This document shows, in pieces, positions 1 to 8,180 of a stretch of 64,000 bases of DNA. Made by a program: the position numbers and the translations under genes. Position 1 is the stretch's first letter; each line of letters opens with the position of its first letter. The DNA is from DATGKR01 sp035294565 (lineage in GTDB: Bacteria; Actinomycetota; Acidimicrobiia; Acidimicrobiales; Palsa-688): NCBI GenBank assembly GCA_035294565.1, contig DATGKR010000128.1:1-64000 (forward strand), written 5' to 3'. Below the pieces are notes generated by a model. That model saw only the letters and a list, made by a program, of their open reading frames with translations. It was not told where the DNA came from and searched no databases.

Positions 1-657
1 CCCGAGGCGGAGAAGACGGCGACGCTCTCGGCGTACCTGGCCGACCCCGAGGTACGCCGCCGGTCGTGGCGCAACCGGCTCGAGTCGCCGGCGTGGACAG
101 CCGAGCCCAACGCCGGCCATCGGGCCTTGTTGGAGCTCGAGCGTCAGGGCAGGCTCGTAGCGATAGTCACCCAGAACATCGACGAGCTGCACCAAAAGGC
201 GGGCAACGACCCCCGTCTCGTCGTCGAGGTCCACGGCACGATGCACCGGGTCAGGTGCTGGGCTTGTGGTTGGGAGGCTCCAATGGCCCCCACGCTCGAG
301 CGGGTCCGCGCCGGTGAGGCCGACCCTGCCTGCGAAGTCTGCGGCGGGATCCTCAAATCGGCGACCATCAGCTTCGGCCAGTCCCTGGATCCGCAGACGG
401 TGAGGCGCGCCGAGGCCGCTGCTCTTTCCTGCGACCTGTTCCTCGCCGTGGGCACGAGCCTCGCCGTCTACCCCGCAGCGGGTCTCCTGCCCCTCGCCCT
501 GCAGGCTGGCGCGGCGGCGGTGATCGTCAACGGCGAGCCCACTCCGTACGACGACCTCGCCGACGCTGTCGTGCGGGGCTCGATCAGCGAGGTGCTCCCC
601 CTGCTGGTCGCCACCCGCCCCGATGGACGACCTCGTCGACCGGGCGGAGGCCCCTGA
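1..657 (+). CDS. cobB: NAD-dependent protein deacylase (sirtuin), 5' end cut off by the window
   Basis: Sir2-family enzyme that removes acyl groups from protein lysines using NAD+. The frame is open from the first base, so the N-terminal Rossmann GAGxS segment lies outside the window. Visible are the catalytic TQNIDELH stretch with the following VHG histidine region, a structural zinc site made of two pairs (CWAC and CEVC), and the NAD-binding GTSLAVYPA segment. About 218 residues are present, and the TGA at 655-657 is a normal family C-terminus. Its last 74 bases overlap the end of the convergent nitroreductase gene. The family assignment is secure; the acyl specificity cannot be told. Confidence 0.93.
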   Translation, partial: PEAEKTATLSAYLADPEVRRRSWRNRLESPAWTAEPNAGHRALLELERQGRLVAIVTQNIDELHQKAGNDPRLVVEVHGTMHRVRCWACGWEAPMAPTLERVRAGEADPACEVCGGILKSATISFGQSLDPQTVRRAEAAALSCDLFLAVGTSLAVYPAAGLLPLALQAGAAAVIVNGEPTPYDDLADAVVRGSISEVLPLLVATRPDGRPRRPGGGP

Positions 658-1210
658 GCGCCGACCCTCGCGGCCCCCCCTCGCCCGCCGGCCAGCCGAG
701 TAGCACCGTCCCTATCGGCTGCCAGTCCGGCGGGACCCCGAACGTCGAGGAGAGCCGTTCGTACGCCTCGGCGTCACGCCCGAAGAACAGCGCGCCCAGG
801 CCCTCGTCGGCGGCGGCGAGGAGGAGGAGCATCGTGGCGAAGGCGACGTCGACCGTCCAGTAGGGCACCGCCCACCGGTCGGCGCTGGCCAGTCCTCGCC
901 AGGCCTTGTCCGGCTCGGAGTAGCGGTCGAGGTAGACCTGGGGGCTGCAGTAGGGGACGACCGCCACGGGGGCGCGGAGCAGTCCGGGGAGGTTGGGCCG
1001 GCTCCTCCACTCCTCGTCGGCAGCCGCTTCCCAGAAGCGGCGCAGATCCTCTGGGCGTTCGAGGACCAGGAACGCCCAGCCCTGGGAGGAGCCCGCCGAC
1101 GGGGCGCGTCGCGCAGCCTCGAGGAGACGGTCGAGCACCGCCGGGTCCACCGGGGTAGGGGAGAAGTCGCGGCACATCCGGCGCCTTCTCACGACCTCGC
1201 GGAAATCCAT
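584..1210 (-). CDS. Nitroreductase-family flavoprotein
   Basis: A 208-residue FMN-dependent nitroreductase fold protein. The N-terminus has the family's substrate/FMN arginine cluster (REVVRRRRMCRDF), followed by RRAPSAGSSQGW, which normally contacts FMN, and a late GxxVLLGWP segment. The length is typical of single-domain members. It is transcribed divergently from the rhodanese-MoeB gene: its ATG lies 6 bases from a TACCGT hexamer (complement of 1217-1222), so it is probably leaderless. In some mycobacterial FbiB proteins a nitroreductase domain is fused to CofE; here the two are 20 kb apart, so an F420 role would be speculation. Substrate unknown. Confidence 0.88.
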   Translation of the reverse strand: MDFREVVRRRRMCRDFSPTPVDPAVLDRLLEAARRAPSAGSSQGWAFLVLERPEDLRRFWEAAADEEWRSRPNLPGLLRAPVAVVPYCSPQVYLDRYSEPDKAWRGLASADRWAVPYWTVDVAFATMLLLLAAADEGLGALFFGRDAEAYERLSSTFGVPPDWQPIGTVLLGWPAGEGGPRGSALRGLRPVDEVVHRGGWRPAGGAPR

Positions 1211-1216
1211 ACCAGA

Positions 1217-1226
1217 ACGGTAGACT
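1217..1226. promoter_or_regulatory. Overlapping divergent -10 boxes sharing one TA step
   Basis: The ten bases ACGGTAGACT hold two TANNNT hexamers. TAGACT (1221-1226) reads rightward, 7 bases before the MoeB ATG at 1234. TACCGT (complement of 1217-1222) reads leftward, 6 bases before the nitroreductase ATG at 1210. Both use the same TA at 1221-1222. Neither gene has a Shine-Dalgarno sequence, consistent with leaderless transcripts. This is seen in sequence; activity is inferred. Confidence 0.6.
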
Positions 1227-1233
1227 TTTGGTC

Positions 1234-2400
1234 ATGGCGAGCTTCCGAGACTTACTGCGCGACACCAAGGCGCGCATCCGCGAGGTCGACACAGAGCAGG
1301 CTGCGGCGCATCTAGGCCGGCCGGGCACGGTCGTGCTGGACGTGCGCGAGCCCGACGAATACGAACAGGGGGCGCTCCCCGGCGCGGTGCACATCCCCAG
1401 AGGACACCTGGAGAGCCAGGTCGAGGCGAAGATACCCCACCGCGACGCGACCATCGTCGTCTACTGCGCCGGGGGCGCCCGCTCGGCCTTCGCCGCTGAC
1501 ACCCTCGCCCAGCTCGGCTACACCGACGTGGTGTCCATGGCCGGCGGTTTCAACAAATGGAAGGACGAGGGCCGGGCTTGGGCGGCTCCGCTCACCCTCA
1601 GCGCCGAGCAGCGCAACCGCTACCAGCGCCACATCCTCCTGCCCGAGGTGGACGTCGCCGGGCAAGCCAAGCTCCTCGGCTCCAAGGTGCTGCTCCTCGG
1701 CGCAGGCGGCCTCGGGTCGCCCGCCGCCTTGTACCTGGCCGCGGCGGGCGTGGGCACCCTCGGCATCATCGACATGGACGTCGTGGACCCGTCGAACCTC
1801 CAGCGTCAGATCCTGCACAACGTCGACCGGGTCGGCGACCGCAAGGTCGACTCGGCGAAGAAGACCCTCACCGCCCTCAACCCCGACGTCAACGTGGTCA
1901 CCTACGACGTGCGCCTCGGGGCCGACAACGTGCTCGACATCTTCTCCGGATACGACGTCGTCGTCGACGGCACCGACAACTTCCCCACCCGCTACCTGGT
2001 CAACGACGCCTCGTTGAAGCTCGACGTGCCCGTCGTCCACGGTTCGATCTTCCGCTTCGAGGGCCAGGCCAGCGTGTACCTGCCACATCAGGGCCCCTGC
2101 TACCGCTGCCAGGTGCCCGAGCCACCGCCGGCGGAGCTCGCCCCGTCCTGCTCGGAGGCGGGCGTGCTCGGCGTGCTCTGCGGGATCATCGGCAGCATCC
2201 AGGCGATGGAGACCGTCAAGCTGCTGCTGGGGATAGGCGAGCCCCTGGCAGGCCGCCTGCTCGCCTACGACGCCTTGGAGCAGACGTTCCGAACCTTCAA
2301 GGTGAACCGCGATCCGGAGTGCCCGGCGTGCTCGATCCCCAAGGAGCAGCTCGTCATCGCCGAGTACGACGGCCTGTGCATGCCGCACCCCGTTTCCTAG
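1234..2400 (+). CDS. moeB: Rhodanese-MoeB/ThiF E1-like adenylyltransferase
   Basis: Fusion of an N-terminal rhodanese domain (about residues 15-115, with cysteine loop CAGGARS at Cys78) and a C-terminal MoeB/ThiF E1-like domain (about 125-365). The latter has the ATP-binding GAGGLGS glycine loop near 156-162 and zinc pairs CYRC (about 289-292) and CPAC (about 363-366). Such enzymes adenylate the C-terminal Gly-Gly of MoaD/ThiS-like carriers, and a rhodanese partner supplies persulfide sulfur. The order is reversed relative to MoeZ/MOCS3, where rhodanese is C-terminal. I chose the ATG at 1234, 7 bases after TAGACT, over a TTG two codons upstream. The exact pathway (molybdopterin, thiamine or cysteine sulfur) is not decided by context. 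Confidence 0.9.
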   Translation: MASFRDLLRDTKARIREVDTEQAAAHLGRPGTVVLDVREPDEYEQGALPGAVHIPRGHLESQVEAKIPHRDATIVVYCAGGARSAFAADTLAQLGYTDVVSMAGGFNKWKDEGRAWAAPLTLSAEQRNRYQRHILLPEVDVAGQAKLLGSKVLLLGAGGLGSPAALYLAAAGVGTLGIIDMDVVDPSNLQRQILHNVDRVGDRKVDSAKKTLTALNPDVNVVTYDVRLGADNVLDIFSGYDVVVDGTDNFPTRYLVNDASLKLDVPVVHGSIFRFEGQASVYLPHQGPCYRCQVPEPPPAELAPSCSEAGVLGVLCGIIGSIQAMETVKLLLGIGEPLAGRLLAYDALEQTFRTFKVNRDPECPACSIPKEQLVIAEYDGLCMPHPVS

Positions 2401-2984
2401 GACAAAGCACAGCCCTCCTGGTCGTCGGCCTCCTCCTGCTGGCAGGCTGCACGGCGGTAGGTTCGAACAACCCGGCGCTGCCAGAGCCCTCAACCGTCGC
2501 CGGCACCGCGCCAGCGGTTACCGGGGGCCCGCCGGTCCGCACCGTCGATGCTGGCGGTAAGGGCGTGCCGGTCCTGGCTGGGGAGCCGGCCCCCGACGCC
2601 GCTCTCCGGCGGCTCGCCCGGAGCCTGCCGGCGGGCTGCACCCCGAACACCGAGGACGACACTTCTCGGCTGGCCTCGTTCCTGTGGCGGTGCCCGGGCG
2701 GGCAGGTGGCGACGGCGACAGTGACCCTGCCGGCCGGGCGTCTCCTCACGCTGAGCGACCTCTTCAGCGGCCAGTGGCGCAGCTACCTCGCGTCGGTCGG
2801 CGCCGCGCAGCTCCGGGCGCAAGGGGTCGTCGACCCGGCGACAGGTGACCTGTCCGAGTGGTTCGTCGCCCCTGGCCTGCTGGAGGTCGTCTTCCCCTCG
2901 GGGGTGGTGGCATACCCTCTGGCCACCCTGGGTCGCTTCGTTGCGCGATCATCCGGGTATGGGACTCTTCTCCAGGGCGCATGA
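2376..2984 (+). CDS. Lipoprotein with DUF3298/RsiV-like C-terminus
   Basis: The GTG at 2376 opens a 202-residue protein whose N-terminus is a classic lipoprotein signal: an arginine, a run of Leu/Val, then lipobox LAGC at about residues 22-25. Starts further upstream would fall deep inside moeB. The last 75 residues (pattern LTLSDLF ... FVAPGLLEVVFPSG ... YPLATL) resemble DUF3298/RsiV-like extracellular domains; that link is from pattern memory and moderate. The gene overlaps moeB by 25 bases and pspA by 26 bases, suggesting translational coupling into the PspA/YbjQ operon. It may act as the outward-facing part of that system; function unknown. Confidence 0.62.
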   Translation: MHAAPRFLGQSTALLVVGLLLLAGCTAVGSNNPALPEPSTVAGTAPAVTGGPPVRTVDAGGKGVPVLAGEPAPDAALRRLARSLPAGCTPNTEDDTSRLASFLWRCPGGQVATATVTLPAGRLLTLSDLFSGQWRSYLASVGAAQLRAQGVVDPATGDLSEWFVAPGLLEVVFPSGVVAYPLATLGRFVARSSGYGTLLQGA

Positions 2985-3744
2985 CATAGTCCAGGCAAAG
3001 GCCAACAAGGCTCTCGACAAGGCCGAGAAGCCCGACGAGATGCTCGAGCTGTCCTATCAGAAGATGCTCGAGCAGATAACCCAGATCCGCCGGGCGCTGG
3101 TCGAGATCGTCGCCTCGCGCAAGCGGATCGAGCTGCAGGAAACGCAGCTGCAGAACTCGGCTGACCACCTTGCCGATCAGGCCCGCCAGGCTCTCGGGTC
3201 GGGTCGGGAGGACCTGGCGCGCGAGGCGCTGACGCGCAAGGCGGCCGCCCTCCAGCAGATCCAAGAGATGGAGCCCCAGCACCAGCAGATGGTCGACGAG
3301 GAGGCCAAGCTCACCCAGACCCTCCACCAGCTCCAGGCCAGGGTCAACCAGTTCCGCACCCAGAAGGAGACCCTCAAGGCGCAGTACTCCGCCGCCCAGG
3401 CGGTGACCACCGTCAACGAGGGCGTCGCCGGCATCTCCAAGTCGATCAGCGACTCGGGCGCCGCGCTGCAGAGGGCGCAGGACAAGATCGCCGGGATGCA
3501 GGCGCGGGCCGGGGCTCTCGACGAGCTGCTCGAGTCCGGCGTCCTCGAGGACGTCGGCGGCGGTCACGACGACATCCAGCGCGAGCTCGACCAGATCGGG
3601 ACGTCCAGCTCCGTCGACAGCGAGCTCGCCGAGTTGAAGGCCCAGATGGCTCCCGCGGGCGCGATCGAGGCCGGCACCCGCGACGTCCCCGAGCTCGGCC
3701 AAGGGTCGGGGGAGGAGCAGGAGGACACCAAGGACGGTGAGTGA
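2959..3744 (+). CDS. pspA: PspA/IM30 (Vipp1) family membrane-stress protein
   Basis: A 261-residue ESCRT-III-like coiled-coil protein that binds stressed cytoplasmic membrane. It begins with the family signature MGLFSRAHDIVQAKANKAL (amphipathic helix), then long heptad-rich helices to about residue 190, and an acidic tail ending in EEQEDTKDGE. The ATG at 2959 is preferred over an upstream in-frame ATG because family members start with MGLF/MGIF. It overlaps the lipoprotein gene and, by 8 bases, the next gene. No pspB, pspC or pspF is nearby; the partners here are YbjQ-like proteins, suggesting a non-proteobacterial Psp arrangement. Confidence 0.93.
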   Translation: MGLFSRAHDIVQAKANKALDKAEKPDEMLELSYQKMLEQITQIRRALVEIVASRKRIELQETQLQNSADHLADQARQALGSGREDLAREALTRKAAALQQIQEMEPQHQQMVDEEAKLTQTLHQLQARVNQFRTQKETLKAQYSAAQAVTTVNEGVAGISKSISDSGAALQRAQDKIAGMQARAGALDELLESGVLEDVGGGHDDIQRELDQIGTSSSVDSELAELKAQMAPAGAIEAGTRDVPELGQGSGEEQEDTKDGE

Positions 3745-4132
3745 CGACCCCTCCTTCGACCTGGAAGTCGCCGCGGCCAGCCTCACGGGCGGCACCTCCG
3801 ACCTGCGCGCCCTGCTCAAGGCCCTCGCCTCCCAGCTGGCGGAGCCGCTCGGTCAGCGCCTCCGGGTCGAGCGCGCCGGAGGGCTCCTGCGGAAGTCCGA
3901 CGAGGTGAGGTCGCTTTCGGCGACGATAGGCAGCGAGCAGTTCGAGGCGAAGGTGGACGGGGCAACCGTGTCCTGCCTCATCGCCAGGTCGTCGGGCGGT
4001 ATCCGGATACGCTCGGAGACCGTGGGCATGGACGAATGGTTGCGGCGGCTGCTCCAGGCGCTGCAGGCCGAGGCCGCGCACAGCGAGTCCGCTCGGCTCG
4101 CTCTCGAGAAGATGGTGATCGGAGGACCTTGA
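3737..4132 (+). CDS. Small PspA-linked protein of unknown function
   Basis: A 131-residue soluble protein that I do not recognise as a named family. It has an N-terminal helix (LRALLKALASQLAEPLG), a central beta-rich part with alternating charged and hydrophobic residues (ERAGGLLRK ... VRSLSATIG ... FEAKVDG), and a C-terminal helix ending near ALEKMVIGG. No signal peptide or membrane segment. Its GTG overlaps pspA by 8 bases, and its TGA shares one base with the ATG of the first YbjQ-like gene (TGATG), so the three are almost certainly translated together. Context suggests a PspA or YbjQ partner. Confidence 0.7.
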   Translation: MSDDPSFDLEVAAASLTGGTSDLRALLKALASQLAEPLGQRLRVERAGGLLRKSDEVRSLSATIGSEQFEAKVDGATVSCLIARSSGGIRIRSETVGMDEWLRRLLQALQAEAAHSESARLALEKMVIGGP

Positions 4133-4932
4133 TGTCAGACACCGCCCCCGGCGACCTCCCCAAGGACGCCAGCAAACGGCTCGAGGAGCTCGAGCACGGC
4201 CTGTTCACCTCTGACCTGTCGGTCAACGAGTTCCTCCTCGTCAAGGAGGCGGGCTTCCATCCCCTGGGCTTCGTGATGGGCTCGTCCATCTACCACACGG
4301 GCATCCAGACCCGTAAGTGGGGCCAGTCCCAGGAGCTGTCCAAGTTGACCGAGGCGATGTACAACGCCCGGGAGCTGGCCATGACACGCATGGAGGAGGA
4401 GGCCGACGAGCTCGGCGCCGACGGGGTGGTGGGGGTCCGCCTCGACGTCAACTACTACGAGTGGGGCCACGACGCCGCCGAGTTCATCGCCATGGGCACG
4501 GCCGTCAAAGCGGAGAACGGCCAGTCCTACCGCAACAAGCTCGGCAAGCCGTTCACCTCGGATCTCTCGGGGCAGGACTTCTGGACGATCATGCAAACGG
4601 GTCACGTGCCCCAGGGCCTGGTGATGGGCACGTGTGTGTACCACATCGCCCACCGGGGCCTCGCCCAGACACTCGGGTCCGTCGGGCAGAACGCCGAGCT
4701 CCCCAACTTCACCCAGGCGCTCTACGAGGCACGCGAGCTGGCCATGACCCGCATGCAGGACGAGGCCCAGCGCCTGGACGCAACCGGGATCGTCGGCGTC
4801 AGGCTGGAGGAGAAGAGCCACATGTGGGGCAGCCACACCATCGAGTTCCTCTCCCTCGGCACGGCGGTGGTCAAGACCGCCGACCAGGTGACCCTCCCCA
4901 AGCCCACCACGATCATCTCCCTCGACAATTGA
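4132..4932 (+). CDS. Tandem YbjQ-like domain protein (first of three)
   Basis: 266 residues with two similar domains, about 22-130 and 138-255. Each opens with FTSDLS(V/G), continues through G-hydrophobic-V-MG-S/T strands, then a helix with AR-ELAMTRM, and closes with GVVGVRL ... EF-(A/S)-(M/L)GTAV. This is the YbjQ/DUF74 'heavy-metal-binding domain' pattern; members form pentamers, but metal binding is named by homology and is not proven for the family. No signal or membrane segment, so cytoplasmic. The start ATG overlaps the upstream stop by one base. The two halves resemble each other closely, indicating internal duplication. Confidence 0.82.
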   Translation: MSDTAPGDLPKDASKRLEELEHGLFTSDLSVNEFLLVKEAGFHPLGFVMGSSIYHTGIQTRKWGQSQELSKLTEAMYNARELAMTRMEEEADELGADGVVGVRLDVNYYEWGHDAAEFIAMGTAVKAENGQSYRNKLGKPFTSDLSGQDFWTIMQTGHVPQGLVMGTCVYHIAHRGLAQTLGSVGQNAELPNFTQALYEARELAMTRMQDEAQRLDATGIVGVRLEEKSHMWGSHTIEFLSLGTAVVKTADQVTLPKPTTIISLDN

Positions 4933-5804
4933 CCGTCTCCGACGTGCCCCCCGAGTCGGCCGGGCGGCTCGAAAGCGGCACCTTCAGCTCCGGGTTGACC
5001 ATCCCGGACTTCGCCGCCTGCCTGCACATGGGCATGCGCCCCGTTGCCCTCGTACAGGGCTACTGCGTGATGAGCTGGGGGTGGTTCGGGACGGGGGGTC
5101 TCTACGCCCGCTACCAGGGTTCCGGGCTGTCCACCTACCGCTGCCCCCACGGCTACTACGCGATGGGCCCCGACCACCGCACGTGGGGCCAGAACACCGA
5201 GCAGACCTGGGCTACCCAGGCCTGGGCGACCGGGTTCAACACGGCGTACCACCGCATGGTCGAGGAGGCGGCCGAAGCCGGCGCCCACGGGGTCATAGGC
5301 GTGGTCGACACGTCCCGGCACCTGCTCGAGGGCGGCATCCGCGAGTTCCACATGTACGGCACGGCTGTCGTCGTCGAGGGCCGCCAACCACCGGCGCAGA
5401 TCTGGACCTGCTACCTGGCCGGCGAGCGGCTCGCCAAGCTGATGGAGGCAGGTTTCTTCCCCGTTTCGGTGTCGGCGTCGATGGCATCGGTGCTCGTCCA
5501 GGCGGTTTGCGCCACCGAGATGCTCCTGCATGGATCCTGGGACACCTACGGGATGGTCAACACGACCGACGAGATCACCCAGGTAGCCGACGCCGAGATG
5601 CAGGCCTGCCGTATGGCGCGCGACCGGGTGCGCTCCACCCTCGGGGGGGATCGCCTCCACGGCGCCAGCATCGAGGCGGGCTGGAAGGAGGTCGGAGCCG
5701 GCCTGATGCAGAGGGACTGCGTGCTCAGGGGCAGCCGGGTGAGGCACGTCTCTGACCCCGGCCCCATCGAGCCCCCCCGCCCCGTGGTGGTGCTGCGTGG
5801 CTGA
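4929..5804 (+). CDS. Divergent tandem YbjQ-like domain protein (second of three)
   Basis: About 291 residues. The first half (about 15-155) matches the neighbours (SGLTIPDF, a VQGYC strand, the AEAGAHGVIGVVD turn, FHMYGTAVVVEG). It carries an insert of about 30 residues rich in Tyr, Gly and Trp after the second strand. The second half (about 160-285) is much more diverged: it keeps the LMEAGF-PV and M-ACRMARDRV positions but has lost the GTAV ending. The TTG at 4929 overlaps the preceding TGA; the GTG at 4944 is an alternative start. It overlaps the next gene by 8 bases. Function unknown; paralogous to the flanking genes. Confidence 0.72.
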   Translation: MTVSDVPPESAGRLESGTFSSGLTIPDFAACLHMGMRPVALVQGYCVMSWGWFGTGGLYARYQGSGLSTYRCPHGYYAMGPDHRTWGQNTEQTWATQAWATGFNTAYHRMVEEAAEAGAHGVIGVVDTSRHLLEGGIREFHMYGTAVVVEGRQPPAQIWTCYLAGERLAKLMEAGFFPVSVSASMASVLVQAVCATEMLLHGSWDTYGMVNTTDEITQVADAEMQACRMARDRVRSTLGGDRLHGASIEAGWKEVGAGLMQRDCVLRGSRVRHVSDPGPIEPPRPVVVLRG

Positions 5805-6546
5805 GCGGCCGGTCACCTCGGACCTGTCGGTGGACGAGTCGCTGATCCTCCACTCGGTCGGTTGGGAGCCGCTCGAGCTCGTCTGCGGCTCTGGCGTGTA
5901 CTCCATCCCCCAGGGCACCTGGACCTGGGCGGTGGGGGAGATCACCGCCGCCACCTACGCCGTGCGCGCCGCCGTGGCGGGAGCCGCCCGGCGGCTGGAG
6001 GCCGAGTGCAGGGGCGTGGGCGGGGCGGGCGTCGTCGGCGTGGAGGTGACGATCGGCGTGGAGCGACACTCGGTGAACGCCATGCTGGTCGGCACGGCCA
6101 TCACCGGCGGCGCCAGGCGCAGCGGCGACCCGTTCGTCTCGGACCTCTCCGGGCAGGACTTCGCCCTTCTGCACCGAGCCGGGTGGGAACCCTGCGGGCT
6201 CGCCTTCGGCGCCTCCTACGTGTACGTGCCCCGGCGGGGGGCGGGCACCGCCGTCCGCCAGAGCGGCCAGAACGTCGAGCTGCAGAACTACACCCGGGCC
6301 ATGTACTCGGCGCGCGAGTCCGCCATGGAGCGGATGCAGAGCGACGCCATCGCCAAGCGGGCGACCGGGGTGGTGGCGGTGAAGGTGGCGGAAGGTCCGG
6401 TCGAGTTCGCCGGCCACGCCATCGGCTTCCTCGCCTGGGGCACGTCGGTGCGCCCCGGTCCGGGAGGGCACAACTACATGCGCCCCGGCGTGGTGCTCCC
6501 GATGGACGACGCCGTCGTCACCTTCGACGCCGCCCACCTACGCTGA
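5797..6546 (+). CDS. Tandem YbjQ-like domain protein (third of three)
   Basis: 249 residues with two YbjQ-like domains, about 6-105 and 112-225. The first starts VTSDLSVDES and ends LVGTAI; the second starts FVSDLSGQDF, contains ARESAMERMQSDA, and ends FLAWGTSV. The second domain is close to domain two of the first paralogue, including a shared G(S/Q)xGQN(A/V)EL segment, so the genes arose by duplication of a two-domain unit. The GTG at 5797 overlaps the upstream gene by 8 bases. It is the last gene of the PspA operon; 50 bases separate it from the acyl-CoA mutase gene, which has its own -10 box. Confidence 0.8.
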   Translation: MAERPVTSDLSVDESLILHSVGWEPLELVCGSGVYSIPQGTWTWAVGEITAATYAVRAAVAGAARRLEAECRGVGGAGVVGVEVTIGVERHSVNAMLVGTAITGGARRSGDPFVSDLSGQDFALLHRAGWEPCGLAFGASYVYVPRRGAGTAVRQSGQNVELQNYTRAMYSARESAMERMQSDAIAKRATGVVAVKVAEGPVEFAGHAIGFLAWGTSVRPGPGGHNYMRPGVVLPMDDAVVTFDAAHLR

Positions 6547-6584
6547 GCGTCGGGCTCGGCCCGGGCGGGCCCCGCCGCGGGCTC

Positions 6585-6590
6585 TAACCT
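6585..6590 (+). promoter_or_regulatory. -10 box of the acyl-CoA mutase gene
   Basis: TAACCT lies 6 bases before the ATG at 6597. There is no Shine-Dalgarno sequence, so the transcript is probably leaderless and separates this gene from the PspA operon. Confidence 0.55.
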
Positions 6591-6596
6591 TCAGGT

Positions 6597-8180
6597 ATGG
6601 CCACAGACGCCCGGAGCACCGATTCCGGCATCGAGATCAAGGCGGTGTACGGCCCGGCCGACCTCGAGGGCTGGGATCCCAGCCGGCAGCTCGGGGAGCC
6701 GGGGAGCTTCCCTTTTACCAGGGGCATCTACCCCAACATGTACCGCGGCCGGCCGTGGACTATCCGCCAGTACTCGGGGTTCGGGACGGCGGAGGCCACC
6801 AACGAGCGTTGGAAGTTGCTGCTCGCCGGGGGTGGCACCGGCCTGTCCTGCGCCTTCGACCTGCCCACCCAGATGGGCTACGACAGCGACCACCCCCGGG
6901 CCTTGGGCGAGGTGGGGAAGGTCGGCGTCGCCATCGACTCGATCGACGACATGCGGGTGCTCCTGTCCGGGCTTCCCCTCGACCGGGTGACGACGTCGAT
7001 GACCATCAACGCGACGGCGGCGATCCTGCTCCTCCTCTACCAGCTCGTCGCCGAGGAGCAGGGCGTGCCGGCCGGCAGCCTCGGCGGCACCGTGCAGAAC
7101 GACATCCTCAAGGAGTACGTCGCCCGCGGGACCTACATCTACCCGCCCCGCCCGTCGATGCGGCTGGTCACCGACATCTTCGCCTACTGCCGGGAGCACC
7201 TGCCGAGCTGGAACACGATCTCCATCTCCGGCTACCACATCCGCGAGGCGGGAGCCACAGCGGTGCAGGAGATCGCCTTCACTCTTGCCAACGGCATCGC
7301 CTACGTGGAGGCGGCGGTGCAGGCGGGGCTGCCTGTCGACGAGTTCGCCCCCCGGCTCAGCTTCTTCTGGAACGCCCACAACAACCTCTTCGAGGAGGTC
7401 GCCAAGTTCCGCGCGGCCCGGCGCATGTGGGCGAGGATCATGACCGAGCGATTCGGGGCCTCAGACGATCGCAGCAAGCTGCTGCGCTTCCACACCCAGA
7501 CAGGCGGCTCGACTCTCACCGCCCAGCAGCCGGAGAACAACATCGTCCGGGTGACCCTGCAGAGCCTCGCCGCCGTCCTAGGCGGGACGCAGAGCCTCCA
7601 CGCCAACGGCTTCGACGAGGCGCTCGGCCTGCCGACCGCCCGGGCGGCGACGCTGGCCCTGCGCACCCAGCAGATCATCGCCAGCGAGTCCGGGGTGGTC
7701 GACACGGTCGACCCGCTCGCCGGCTCCTACTTCGTCGAGTCTCTCACCGACGCCGTCGAGGCGGAGGCGTGGTCGTACCTGGAGAAGATCGACGGGATGG
7801 GCGGCGCCGTCGCCGCCATCGAAGCCGGCTACATGCAAGACGAGATCGAGCAGTCCGCCTACAGCTACGCCCGGCAGGTGGAGAGCGGCAGCAAGGTCAT
7901 CGTAGGTGTCAACAAATTCGCCGACGAGGCGAAAGAGCCGGCCGAGGTGTTCCCGGTTGATCCTGCCCTGGAGCGCCAGCAGGTGGAGCGGGTGCGCAGG
8001 ACCAGGGCCGAACGGGACCAGACCGCAGTGGACGCCGCCCTCGCGGAGTTGGCCGCGGCGGCTCGGGGGTCCGCAAACCTGCTCGTCCCCATGAAGGAGG
8101 CCCTTCGCCGGCGGGCGACGCTCGGAGAGGTGAGCGACGTGCTGCGAGCCGAGTTCGGCGTCCACCAGCCGAGCCGCTGA
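6597..8180 (+). CDS. Methylmalonyl-CoA mutase family, large (substrate-binding) subunit
   Basis: 527-residue TIM-barrel subunit of a B12-dependent acyl-CoA mutase. The barrel signatures are visible: [22 protein letters not shown], a [23 protein letters not shown] segment, [12 protein letters not shown], and [13 protein letters not shown]. The C-terminal cobalamin-binding domain (DxHxxG) is absent, so a separate small subunit is required; none lies in this window. This split form is annotated as methylmalonyl-CoA mutase or isobutyryl-CoA mutase in different organisms, and I cannot assign the substrate from the residues alone. The TGA overlaps the next ATG (TGATG). The neighbourhood includes an acyl-CoA carboxylase biotin subunit, consistent with propionyl-CoA or branched acyl-CoA metabolism. 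Confidence 0.92.
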   Translation: MATDARSTDSGIEIKAVYGPADLEGWDPSRQLGEPGSFPFTRGIYPNMYRGRPWTIRQYSGFGTAEATNERWKLLLAGGGTGLSCAFDLPTQMGYDSDHPRALGEVGKVGVAIDSIDDMRVLLSGLPLDRVTTSMTINATAAILLLLYQLVAEEQGVPAGSLGGTVQNDILKEYVARGTYIYPPRPSMRLVTDIFAYCREHLPSWNTISISGYHIREAGATAVQEIAFTLANGIAYVEAAVQAGLPVDEFAPRLSFFWNAHNNLFEEVAKFRAARRMWARIMTERFGASDDRSKLLRFHTQTGGSTLTAQQPENNIVRVTLQSLAAVLGGTQSLHANGFDEALGLPTARAATLALRTQQIIASESGVVDTVDPLAGSYFVESLTDAVEAEAWSYLEKIDGMGGAVAAIEAGYMQDEIEQSAYSYARQVESGSKVIVGVNKFADEAKEPAEVFPVDPALERQQVERVRRTRAERDQTAVDAALAELAAAARGSANLLVPMKEALRRRATLGEVSDVLRAEFGVHQPSR

